In this document: piece by piece, positions 1 to 6,445 of the stretch
How the letters are laid out: each line of letters opens with the position of its first letter
Position numbering within the stretch: position 1 is the stretch's first letter
NCBI GenBank assembly: GCA_030150485.1
Contig: JASLFZ010000064.1
Coordinates: forward strand, 1-38,233
Direction: 5' to 3'
Length of the DNA stretch: 38,233 nucleotides
Origin: Candidatus Saccharimonadales bacterium
Lineage (GTDB): Bacteria > Patescibacteriota > Saccharimonadia > UBA4664 > SCTI01
Made by a program: the position numbers and the translations under genes
Notes under the pieces: generated by a model
Database searches by the model: none
Seen by the model: the letters and a program-made list of their open reading frames with translations, nothing else
Told to the model about the DNA's origin: nothing

Positions 1-840
1 GCGCACTCGGCGTACGCCATGCGGTCGAATGAGACCGAGTACACGCGGGAAACGCTGACCGGGAAACGGGGGAGCACCCACGGCTTCGACCTCGATTGCC
101 GCGAGCCCCTCAGCCCAGTCTTCGTGCCGCTTGGCGGTAAAGCCGACAGCCGTGCACTCAGCCAGCACCGAGTTCGCGGGCCGGCGCTGCCCTGGGCTTA
201 GAGGCGCCTCCCACGCTTGAGAAGGCACGGAATAATCGATGCGGAAAGCCGAAGCGGCCTTCTGGGGGTTGATACGAGAAGCTGCAAACATCGCAACTGG
301 CCGTGTCGAAAGCTTGGTGGCTCGCCGGAGCAAGGCCTCAGTTGAGACTCCGTATTCCTTGCGCACCGCCATGAGACGCTCGATCTCCATTTTGCCCTCG
401 CGTAGCTCTGGCAGGCTGTCCGTCGGCATAAGGATCTCTCCCGCAGCGATGTTGCATAGCAACTCTAGTTGCCAGGCGTCGGGTGGCCCAGCGTCAGGAC
501 GACTCCGATAGCGAGCAGCATCCGCAACATCCGGGAAAAGCGTGTGCGCTATCTCGTGGGCAAGCGAAAAGCGCAACCTCTGCACCGGTCGAGTCGGGTT
601 GTACTCAATCATCACCCTTCCGCCGCTAACAGGCATTGTTCGCGCATCCTGAAGCTCCTGCTTGGGAACAACAGGGATCTCAAGAATTCGTGCAAGCTCA
701 AAGGGGTCAAATGGTGGCCCACGCCATTCTTGCTCGACAGCTGCGAGAACAAGCCGCTGGGCGGCCTCTTCGATCGCCTCAACCGGATCTCGATCTCCAG
801 CGAAGCTAAGAACCGACTCATTAGTCCAGTAGCTGGTCAT
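1..840 (-). CDS. ImmA/IrrE family metallo-endopeptidase (partial, C-terminus beyond left edge)
   Basis: An open frame of at least 280 codons runs from ATG at 840 to the left edge without a stop. The translation carries the zinc-peptidase motif HEIAH at residues 95-99 (preceded by LRFSLA and followed by TLFPD), and then ELLCNIAAGEILMP at 126-139, the second conserved helix of the ImmA/IrrE (Pfam Peptidase_M78) family that supplies the third zinc ligand. A segment typical of the family's helical region follows (STEALLRRATKLSTR, about 166-180). The closest upstream in-frame stop is TGA at 958-960, and ATG 840 is the first usable start. There is no convincing Shine-Dalgarno. Family members (ImmA of ICEBs1, IrrE of Deinococcus) cleave Xre-type repressors (ImmR, DdrO) to switch on mobile elements or DNA-damage genes. 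Here the target is unknown and no Xre partner lies in view. An SOS-type box lies 26-39 bp upstream of the start. Confidence 0.85.
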   Translation of the reverse strand, partial: MTSYWTNESVLSFAGDRDPVEAIEEAAQRLVLAAVEQEWRGPPFDPFELARILEIPVVPKQELQDARTMPVSGGRVMIEYNPTRPVQRLRFSLAHEIAHTLFPDVADAARYRSRPDAGPPDAWQLELLCNIAAGEILMPTDSLPELREGKMEIERLMAVRKEYGVSTEALLRRATKLSTRPVAMFAASRINPQKAASAFRIDYSVPSQAWEAPLSPGQRRPANSVLAECTAVGFTAKRHEDWAEGLAAIEVEAVGAPPFPGQRFPRVLGLIRPHGVRRVR

Positions 841-865
841 GTGACGGCTTTCGTTGCATCGGGAT

Positions 866-879
866 CGAACGTATGTTCT
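866..879. promoter_or_regulatory. SOS box (Gram-positive LexA type) upstream of ImmA/IrrE gene
   Basis: CGAACGTATGTTCT matches the Bacillus/actinobacterial LexA consensus CGAAC-RNRY-GTTCG at all but the last base. The GAAC/GTTC half-sites are separated by the standard four bases. It sits 26 bp upstream of the ATG at 840, where a promoter for that gene would be. No lexA gene is in the window, so LexA control is inferred. A DdrO-like repressor that uses a related palindrome is an alternative. Confidence 0.6.
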
Positions 880-961
880 ATCGGAGTCGTCGGACGTCCC
901 AACGGTAGACGATCGGTCGGTCGCGAGAACTTCGGACGATCGGAACTTAAGCCATACTCAG

Positions 962-1008
962 CGTGCAGCGCTTAGCGCCTCCAATAGCCACCGCACCCGC
1001 GCTGCACG
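962..1008. repeat. 10-bp perfect inverted repeat with 27-bp spacer
   Basis: CGTGCAGCGC at 962-971 is repeated as its exact reverse complement at 999-1008. It lies between the ImmA/IrrE gene and the tRNA-Pro hairpin, in non-coding DNA. It could be part of a terminator, a recombinase or regulator site, or an RNA structure. The sequence alone does not decide. Confidence 0.6.
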
Positions 1009-1011
1009 AGC

Positions 1012-1051
1012 AACCGCCTCGGTCCCTCCACTATCAGGGACCAAGGCGGTT
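1012..1051 (-). terminator. Long hairpin downstream of tRNA-Pro
   Basis: AACCGCCT (1012-1019) pairs with AGGCGGTT (1044-1051) and GGTCCCT (1021-1027) with AGGGACC (1036-1042), around one mismatch and an 8-nt loop. That gives 15 base pairs in all. It lies 15 bp beyond the CCA end of tRNA-Pro and is the natural candidate for its terminator. No U-run follows on either strand, so it may instead be a processing signal or an integration-related palindrome. Confidence 0.5.
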
Positions 1052-1066
1052 CGTCCTTCTTCAAGA

Positions 1067-1143
1067 TGGTCGGGGTGAAAGGACTCGAACCTTCGACCTC
1101 CTGCTCCCAAAGCAGGCGCGCTAGCCAACTGCGCCACACCCCG
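1067..1143 (-). tRNA. tRNA-Pro (anticodon UGG), CCA encoded
   Basis: The minus strand folds as a 77-nt tRNA. The acceptor stem pairs CGGGGTG with CACCCCG, the D-arm contains AGTTGGCTAGC, the anticodon arm is CCTGCTTTGGGAGCAGG with loop anticodon TGG, the T-arm contains GGTTCGAGTCC, and the discriminator A is followed by a genomically encoded CCA at 1067-1069. The UGG anticodon reads proline CCN codons. A TATAAT box lies 15 bp upstream. The 3' end faces the ImmA/IrrE gene. Confidence 0.95.
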
Positions 1144-1157
1144 ATGTGACCCGAGTA

Positions 1158-1163
1158 ATTATA
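1158..1163 (-). promoter_or_regulatory. -10 box of tRNA-Pro promoter
   Basis: A perfect TATAAT on the minus strand ends 14 nt before the 5' end of tRNA-Pro, the usual distance for a stable-RNA promoter with a short leader. No clear -35 is visible. Confidence 0.6.
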
Positions 1164-1190
1164 GCCGGAATGTGGAGGTGGCGCTAGATG

Positions 1191-1469
1191 CTAGGTTGGG
1201 CGGACCACTTCTTTTAGACGCTTGCCGGCCCGGAATCGGGGCATTGGCATTTCAGGAATGTGGATCTCGCTACCCGTTTGTGGGTTCACGCCACGCCGCG
1301 CCGCCCGCTTACCTAAATCAAAGGTGCCAAAACCGGTAATAGATACCTTTTCCCCCTTCTTGATCGTGCCTCCCACAATCGAGGTCAGGCTGGAGAGGAC
1401 CGCCTCCACCTCTCGCTTGCTCAAGCGAGTATCACGGGCAAGCGTCTCAATCAACTTTTGCTTCGTCAT
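1191..1469 (-). CDS. HU family DNA-binding protein
   Basis: This 92-residue protein has the length and layout of HU/IHF. Two N-terminal helices (TKQKLIETLARDTRLSK and on) act as the dimerisation platform. Then come the GFGTFDLGKRAAR strand-turn, the DNA-grasping arm with GVNPQTGSEIHIPE (about residues 61-74) and the closing helix with FRAGKRLKE. HU bends and compacts DNA, and supports replication and recombination in the nucleoid. The start is supported by a GGAG Shine-Dalgarno 11 nt upstream and an extended -10 promoter (1496-1504). It is the only HU in the window. Its assignment to HU rather than IHF rests on the apparently homodimeric, single-gene arrangement. Confidence 0.93.
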   Translation of the reverse strand: MTKQKLIETLARDTRLSKREVEAVLSSLTSIVGGTIKKGEKVSITGFGTFDLGKRAARRGVNPQTGSEIHIPEMPMPRFRAGKRLKEVVRPT

Positions 1470-1495
1470 GCCAAGCGCTCCTACTTATTGGAACT

Positions 1496-1504
1496 AGTCT
1501 AGCA
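1496..1504 (-). promoter_or_regulatory. Extended -10 promoter of the HU gene
   Basis: On the minus strand, TGC is followed directly by TAGACT, an extended -10 element 26 nt upstream of the HU ATG. This leaves a leader that includes the GGAG ribosome binding site. No good -35 is visible. Confidence 0.4.
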
Positions 1505-1527
1505 AATGTTTAGCCCTCTACCAAGCT

Positions 1528-1556
1528 AAAAAGCTCTGAAATTAGACCGGCTTTTT
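1528..1556 (-). terminator. Weak terminator-like hairpin after the YmdB-type gene
   Basis: AAAAAGC (1528-1534) pairs with GCTTTTT (1550-1556) across a 15-nt loop. The minus-strand copy ends in a T-run, downstream of the phosphoesterase stop at 1593. The stem is A/T-rich and the loop long, so termination strength is doubtful. Confidence 0.3.
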
Positions 1557-1592
1557 CGTGATTTTTACCAACTTTTCGATTGTAATAGCCGG

Positions 1593-2387
1593 CTAGACTG
1601 TGAAAACGCTGCGAAGGGTTTGAATATCCTTTGCCAAACCGGTTTTTGTATCGACCTCAATCGTGACGGCGCAAAACTGGCGGCGGCCCGCGTCCTCCAT
1701 CTCGTTGCGCACCCGAACTTCTGGATCGCGCCAGCGCTGCAGGATAATTTCGGTTTTCACCCCCAGCGATGAATCAAGCGCACCCGTCATGCCGACGTCG
1801 GTAATGTGCGCCGTGCCGCCGGGCAACACCTCGGCGTCGGTGGTCTGAATATGCCAGTGGTCGCCAATTACGGCCGTTACCTTGCCATCAAGATACTGGC
1901 CCATCACCACCTTTTCGCTCGAGTAATCGCCATGGAAGTTCACGATCGTCGCCACCCGCGTCGTGTTTTTGTGCTCCTCCAGAATGCGGTCGATGGTATC
2001 GAGCGGGTTCGGCACCTCCACGCTTGCGTTAATGCCCACAATTTTCCCCTGCAAGCTCACCACCAAAACCTTGCCAAAAGGTGTATCGGCCAAGCCATAG
2101 CCGCGCCCCGGCGTACCTTCGGGTAAGTTAGCCGGACGAATCGCGTCCCCGCCCTCATTTAGGTAAGACTCCCGCGTCACCGAATGATTGCCGCCACTAA
2201 AAAAGTTGATGCCGGCTGCCTTCAACTCGGCCGCATGGTTCGCCTGCAGTCCCTTGCCATGGCTGACGTTTTCGCCCTGAGCCACCACAAAGTCGATTCC
2301 CTGTTCTCGAATAAGATCGGGCAGCACTTGCTTCACGGTCTCCCGCCCAAGCTTGCTCGTAATATCACCAATGTAGAGGATTTTCAC
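1593..2387 (-). CDS. YmdB-type metallophosphoesterase (TIGR00282 family)
   Basis: The 264-residue length is normal for the family. The dimetal site residues appear in order: GDI with Asp8, QGEN with Glu39-Asn40, GGNH with Asn67-His68, then NFHGDYSSEK and GDHWHIQTTD, matching the family's FHAEATSEK and GTHTHVQTAD blocks, and a final DVGMTG. B. subtilis YmdB hydrolyses 2',3'-cyclic nucleotides and influences biofilm and motility. Substrate in this lineage is unknown. The gene follows RNase Y by 9 nt, so the two are probably co-transcribed. The rny-ymdB pairing is a known arrangement and links both to RNA turnover. A histidine at the usual metal-binding THTH site is kept (HWH) although the first Thr is Asp. 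Confidence 0.88.
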   Translation of the reverse strand: MKILYIGDITSKLGRETVKQVLPDLIREQGIDFVVAQGENVSHGKGLQANHAAELKAAGINFFSGGNHSVTRESYLNEGGDAIRPANLPEGTPGRGYGLADTPFGKVLVVSLQGKIVGINASVEVPNPLDTIDRILEEHKNTTRVATIVNFHGDYSSEKVVMGQYLDGKVTAVIGDHWHIQTTDAEVLPGGTAHITDVGMTGALDSSLGVKTEIILQRWRDPEVRVRNEMEDAGRRQFCAVTIEVDTKTGLAKDIQTLRSVFTV

Positions 2388-2396
2388 ACTAATGCC

Positions 2397-3914
2397 TTAC
2401 TTCGCGTACTCAATCGCACGTGTCTCGCGAATCACATTCACTTTAATGACGCCCGGATACTTCAAGGTAGCCTCGACCTTAGTGGCGAGATCGCGGGCTA
2501 GCTTAATGGCCGTAAGGTCATCGATCTCCTCCGGCACCACAATTACGCGCAGCTCGCGGCCGGCCGAAACGGCGTACGATTTGTGGACACCCGGGAAGGT
2601 CCCAGCCAAATTCTCCAGCTCGGTCATACGCTGAACATAATTCTCGAGCGTGTCGCCACGTGCGCCGGGACGGCCGCCAGATAGCGCGTCCACTACACGG
2701 ATAATCATGGCCTCCACGCTTGTGGCCTCAATGTCGTCGTGGTGCGCCTCTATGGCGTGGCAGACGGCCTCATCCTGCCCATACTTAGCCGCCAGATCGC
2801 GCGAAATGTGGTGGTGCTGGCCCTCAATCTCATGCGTGACCGCTTTACCAAGATCGTGCAGCAACGCGGCGGTCTTCACGACGCGCACATCCGCCCCCAC
2901 CTCGTTGGCAATTGTGGCTCCAAGGTTGGCCATCTCCACCGAGTGCTTCAAAACATTTTGGCTGTAGCTAGTGCGATATTTAAGCTGACCAAGCAGCTTA
3001 ATCAGCTCCGGATGCAAGCCCACGACACCAGCCTCCTTCACCGCCTGCTCGCCGGCCTCCTTGACGCTCTTATCAATTTCGCTCTGGGCCTTTTTTACGA
3101 CCTCCTCGATCCGGGCCGGATGGATGCGCCCATCGCTGAGGAGCTTTTCGAGCGCTACGCGGGCCACCTGGCGCCGCACCGGGTCAAAGCTCGAGAGGAC
3201 GATCACGCCGGGCGTATCATCCACCAACACGTCTACGCCGGTAAGCCGCTCAATGGCCTGGATGTTGCGGCCCTCTTTGCCGATTACACGGCCTTTCAGC
3301 TCATCACTTGGCAGCGCTACCGTCGTAACGGTGCGTTCGCTGGCCTGATCGCTAGCCATCCGTTCCATGGCTGTTACCAGCACCATGCGGCCCTCGTCCT
3401 CGGCCTGCTCGACGGCCTCCTGTTGGATTTTAGTAATGAGCGTCATCGCGTCCTGCTTGGTGTCGCGTTCGACCATCTGCATGAGCTTTTCTGTGGCCTG
3501 CTCGCGGCTCAGCTTGGCAATCTTTTCCAGGTTTTTCTGCTGCTTGTCGCGCAGCTTACGGAGGTCCTCTTTCAACTCTTCAAGACTGGTCTCGCTTTTG
3601 CGCAAAGACTCCGAGCGTTTGTCGAGTTCGTCTATCTTGCGGTCGAGCGTGCTCTCCCGCTGACTCAACCGGTGCTCGGTCTCGGTCAGCTGGATGCGAC
3701 GCTCGCGCTCTTCCTTCTTGGCTTCGTCGGCGGTTTTGAGCGCCTGCTCCTTCGCCGCCAAAGTTACCTCCTGAGCTTTGCGGTTGGCCTCATCGAGTAG
3801 CTTAGTCGCCTTTGCGGCCGCGGTGCTGGTCTTGCGCTTCGAGATGTACATGCTTCCGCCGACACCACCACCGGCCCCGACCGCCAGGCCAGCCACCGCT
3901 AATATAATTTCCAT
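2397..3914 (-). CDS. rny: Ribonuclease Y
   Basis: This 505-residue protein has the full RNase Y order. A short N-terminal membrane anchor (residues 2-20, Gly/Ala/Val-rich, then KRK) is followed by a long charged coiled coil (about 30-170), a KH RNA-binding domain with GRVIGKEGRN at 208-217, an HD hydrolase domain with HDLGK at 353-357 and downstream HH and HHDD metal-site blocks (about 390-395), and the C-terminal RNY domain. RNase Y is a membrane-tethered endonuclease that starts mRNA decay in many Gram-positives and CPR bacteria. The start is supported by AAGGAGG 5 nt upstream of ATG 3914. Nothing in the catalytic motifs looks damaged. It lies upstream of the YmdB-type gene in the same unit. 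Confidence 0.95.
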   Translation of the reverse strand: MEIILAVAGLAVGAGGGVGGSMYISKRKTSTAAAKATKLLDEANRKAQEVTLAAKEQALKTADEAKKEERERRIQLTETEHRLSQRESTLDRKIDELDKRSESLRKSETSLEELKEDLRKLRDKQQKNLEKIAKLSREQATEKLMQMVERDTKQDAMTLITKIQQEAVEQAEDEGRMVLVTAMERMASDQASERTVTTVALPSDELKGRVIGKEGRNIQAIERLTGVDVLVDDTPGVIVLSSFDPVRRQVARVALEKLLSDGRIHPARIEEVVKKAQSEIDKSVKEAGEQAVKEAGVVGLHPELIKLLGQLKYRTSYSQNVLKHSVEMANLGATIANEVGADVRVVKTAALLHDLGKAVTHEIEGQHHHISRDLAAKYGQDEAVCHAIEAHHDDIEATSVEAMIIRVVDALSGGRPGARGDTLENYVQRMTELENLAGTFPGVHKSYAVSAGRELRVIVVPEEIDDLTAIKLARDLATKVEATLKYPGVIKVNVIRETRAIEYAK

Positions 3915-4044
3915 AACGCCTCCTTGGGCGCTGAGTACGGGTACGCGCGAAACCGCTTGTGGGACTACTAACTTAAACGTATCGGGTTATCAGCGTGCGC
4001 GGCAGGTAACAGTATTCAGCACGGGTTATTACACAGTACTCCCA

Positions 4045-4467
4045 TTAAACCGCGCTGCTACTGTTAGCGTCAAGCTGTCCACCTGGCTTCGTGATGTTCG
4101 GCAGCGACCCATACTCCGGAATCACCTGCGTATCATCCTCATGGTGATGGAGGCGTTTAGCGCCTGTTTCGAGCCAGTTATCATCGAGCGCACCAACGAT
4201 CGGGATGCGCTGAGCGTACGCAATAGCATTAGCCACCGCCACCCCAATTCGTAAGCCGGTAAAGGAGCCAGGTCCGCAAAACACTACCACACCTGTTAGC
4301 GTCTCCCAGGTATGGTGATTAGCTTCGAGCAACTTTTGGATGTGATCGAGGAGTTGGCTGGAGAGCTGCCGCCCCGACTCCCAGCGGTCACGCGCCATCA
4401 CACTTCCATCGGCCGCCACTAAGCTGAGCTCCGTGGTAGCAGTATCAGTTCGAATGGCGATCAGCAC
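4045..4467 (-). CDS. tsaB: TsaB (YeaZ) subunit of the tRNA t6A machinery, short form
   Basis: The protein shows the TsaB N-terminal ASKHA fold: an opening IRTDTATTELSL block, then VVFCGPGSFTGLRIG (about residues 61-75) and the ANAIAYA helix. At 140 residues it is about 90 shorter than typical TsaB (about 230). The C-terminal half is absent, and the tail keeps only IPEYGSLPNITKPG. TsaB scaffolds TsaD in making N6-threonylcarbamoyladenosine at A37 of ANN-decoding tRNAs. The gene overlaps tsaE by 23 nt, so translation is probably coupled. Short TsaB forms are common in reduced genomes, so this is more likely functional than broken. tsaD is not in the window. Confidence 0.82.
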   Translation of the reverse strand: MLIAIRTDTATTELSLVAADGSVMARDRWESGRQLSSQLLDHIQKLLEANHHTWETLTGVVVFCGPGSFTGLRIGVAVANAIAYAQRIPIVGALDDNWLETGAKRLHHHEDDTQVIPEYGSLPNITKPGGQLDANSSSAV

Positions 4468-4942
4468 ATCGCAGCTCCTTAATAAGGTAATGGGTTACAG
4501 GAGTTAAACTGTTTAGCTCAATTTCCCTACTCTGGCTATCCTTCATAGGAGTAAGGGTAATGCGCAAGCGATCGGCGGGTAGAGTAGCGTGGCCCTGACC
4601 GGCCCACTCCACAATGGTAATCGCCTGCGGATCGGCAATCGCCTCTGCGAGTTCCTGGGTTGCCATATCGAAGCCTTCAAGGCGGTAAAAGTCAAAGTGG
4701 TGAATCTGGCGGCCTTCTTTAGCCGGGTAAACTCGTCCGACGGTAAAAGTCGGGCTTGGAACCTCTTCCGTAAAACCGAGACCGGCAACGATTCCTTTGG
4801 TTAAGGTGGTTTTGCCGCTGCCGATATCGCCGCTGAGCTCAATCACGAGCGCTCCTTTTATCAGACCGCCCAGCTGCCGCCCCAGCGCGATCGTCTCGGC
4901 GGCAGCGGTAGTAGAGATTTTGAATGTCGTAGCGGAATTCAT
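4445..4942 (-). CDS. tsaE: TsaE ATPase of the tRNA t6A machinery
   Basis: At 165 residues this fits TsaE. It has the Walker A motif GDIGSGKTT at 38-46, the SPTFTVGRVY block, HHFDFYRLEG, and ITIVEWAGQG followed by LP, which is the family's Walker B-like segment. TsaE binds the TsaB-TsaD complex and hydrolyses ATP to recycle it. The homologous region begins within the first 15 residues, so the ATG at 4942 is likely right. That places its first 104 nt inside the 3' end of the lamin-tail gene in another frame. No strong Shine-Dalgarno precedes it, suggesting expression coupled to upstream translation. tsaB follows with a 23-nt overlap. Confidence 0.9.
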   Translation of the reverse strand: MNSATTFKISTTAAAETIALGRQLGGLIKGALVIELSGDIGSGKTTLTKGIVAGLGFTEEVPSPTFTVGRVYPAKEGRQIHHFDFYRLEGFDMATQELAEAIADPQAITIVEWAGQGHATLPADRLRITLTPMKDSQSREIELNSLTPVTHYLIKELRCADRHSN

Positions 4943-6287
4943 AGGTAGCGTACCCTATGGTAAGCACTCCCAGAGCGATTAGCAACCACGTAGCCGGCTG
5001 CAAGGTTTTGGCAGCGGCCAATTGCAAGGGTGCTTTGGCAAGTGTCGCTTTAGGTTTTTTGGTACGGGGATGGGGGACATAGGCCTTTTTGGCGCGCTTC
5101 ACTTTCGCTGCCTTCGCCACTACCTTTTTTGCTGCACGAGCCTTGGGCACCTTGGTGGTGGCGGGAGCGGCTATAGTAACAGCCGTTGCCAAAACGTTTG
5201 GTTGGTTAGGACTGATTTGCAGCGTCCAGTGCCAGCCGTCGTCAAAGCGAGCCCACGACTGTCCTTCGGGAGCCGCACCATAACCTGGCGTCACGTCCAC
5301 CACCATGCCAGCAGGATCGAGCACTTCCACGGCCCCACCGGTATTAGGTAGGCTGACTTTGGTCTGGGCGGAGTAGAAGGCTGCGTAGCCACCCGACGGG
5401 AGAGTCGTAGAAGGCAGCACGTAGTAGCTATGAAACTTACTGCCGGCACGTAGCGTATAACCGCCTAAGTTGATAGGCGAATCGGTAGGATTGAATAGCT
5501 CAATGAACTCATCATTCGCATCAGTAAAAGGCGCCATGGGGTTAATGAGCAACTCGGTAATATCAACCGGCGCATAAGCTTGCGGTACAGGCGCTGCATC
5601 GGTGGAGCTATCGGTCGCCGCTACTGGCGGCACAGCGCCAGCTCCTGGGTCGGTCATGATATCACTATCAGCAGCACCGGGTGGCTCGGGAAGCGCCTGC
5701 GTTGAGCGCGGAGTGGGCGTAGGCTCGAGGATAAAATCAGCCGCATTGTTATCGGTGTCGATGCCATTACCATTGCCTGCGTCTAAACGCCCGGGCAATC
5801 GCTCAATACTCTGGCCAGCCGATGGCGCTACCGCGGGAGTGCCCCCTTCAGCTGCATTAGCACTATCGCCATAGCCCAACTGGTCCACCACGCTGCCATT
5901 GGCGTCTTTTAGCCGTATCGTGCCCCCACTGCCCGCCAACGTTGCCGACCAGTTTGCATCGGCTCCACTCAGATAGGCCGTTGGGGCAATTAAGTAAAAA
6001 CTGTAGGCCTTGATGGCTCCGGCCAGGCTAGCATGCCTCACCCAGTTGCTCGCAACATCGGTACTCGTGGCAGCTTTATACTCCACCGACCACCCGCTGA
6101 GAGCTAAATCTTGACTGGTAGGATTGTAAAGTTCAATAAACTCTTGGCTAGCGCTGCTGGTAGTGCCCGTCTCTACCTGGCTTATAACCACGTGGGTGGC
6201 TATAGCGGCGCTGGCCGCGGAGGGAGATACCATTAGTGTTATTGGGATGGCCAGCGCTAAAATCAAAACGCGGAATAGTTTCTGCAT
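4839..6287 (-). CDS. Membrane-anchored surface protein with two lamin-tail (LTD) domains and a basic linker
   Basis: The 482 residues begin with a signal peptide (1-28, hydrophobic core then SAASA). Two lamin-tail domains follow (about 30-190 and 238-365), each with the EFIELYNP / EFIELFNP signature and a SGW or GGY strand. A Pro/Ala/Asp-rich spacer lies between them. A Lys/Ala/Arg-rich stretch at about 379-420 resembles histone H1 tails. A transmembrane helix at about 432-450 and a short Arg/Asp-rich cytoplasmic tail end the protein. Bacterial LTDs are found in secreted nucleases and surface proteins, and direct function is unknown. Here the domains would face outward, anchored at the C-terminus. 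AAAGGAGGTT precedes ATG 6287, which is strong start support. The gene is divergent from pilB and overlaps tsaE by 104 nt. Confidence 0.82.
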   Translation of the reverse strand: MQKLFRVLILALAIPITLMVSPSAASAAIATHVVISQVETGTTSSASQEFIELYNPTSQDLALSGWSVEYKAATSTDVASNWVRHASLAGAIKAYSFYLIAPTAYLSGADANWSATLAGSGGTIRLKDANGSVVDQLGYGDSANAAEGGTPAVAPSAGQSIERLPGRLDAGNGNGIDTDNNAADFILEPTPTPRSTQALPEPPGAADSDIMTDPGAGAVPPVAATDSSTDAAPVPQAYAPVDITELLINPMAPFTDANDEFIELFNPTDSPINLGGYTLRAGSKFHSYYVLPSTTLPSGGYAAFYSAQTKVSLPNTGGAVEVLDPAGMVVDVTPGYGAAPEGQSWARFDDGWHWTLQISPNQPNVLATAVTIAAPATTKVPKARAAKKVVAKAAKVKRAKKAYVPHPRTKKPKATLAKAPLQLAAAKTLQPATWLLIALGVLTIGYATYEFRYDIQNLYYRCRRDDRAGAAAGRSDKRSARD

Positions 6288-6427
6288 ATAACCTCCTTTA
6301 TTCCTCTAGGCGCTGATTACAAAGGCGCCAAGAAGTAGTGTGGCAGGAGGTTGTTAAATCGGTCTGAACAAACTATTAGCTTTTGATTAAAAACGAGGCC
6401 TTCTCGGAATAACTTTTATACTGCTTA

Positions 6428-6436
6428 TGCTATAAT
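6428..6436 (+). promoter_or_regulatory. Extended -10 promoter of pilB, giving a nearly leaderless mRNA
   Basis: TGC directly precedes a perfect TATAAT (6431-6436), which ends 9 nt before the pilB ATG. Transcription would start only about 2-4 nt before the start codon. There is no Shine-Dalgarno, and an in-frame TAA lies at 6437-6439, so the start cannot be further upstream. Confidence 0.65.
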
Positions 6437-6445
6437 TAACCCCAG

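Noticed and set aside
612..821. Minus-strand 69-codon frame
   Set aside because: It overlaps the ImmA/IrrE gene in another frame and lacks any motif.
2739..3800. Plus-strand open frame of 353 codons
   Set aside because: Antisense shadow of RNase Y. High-GC codon bias on the real strand removes stops from the opposite one.
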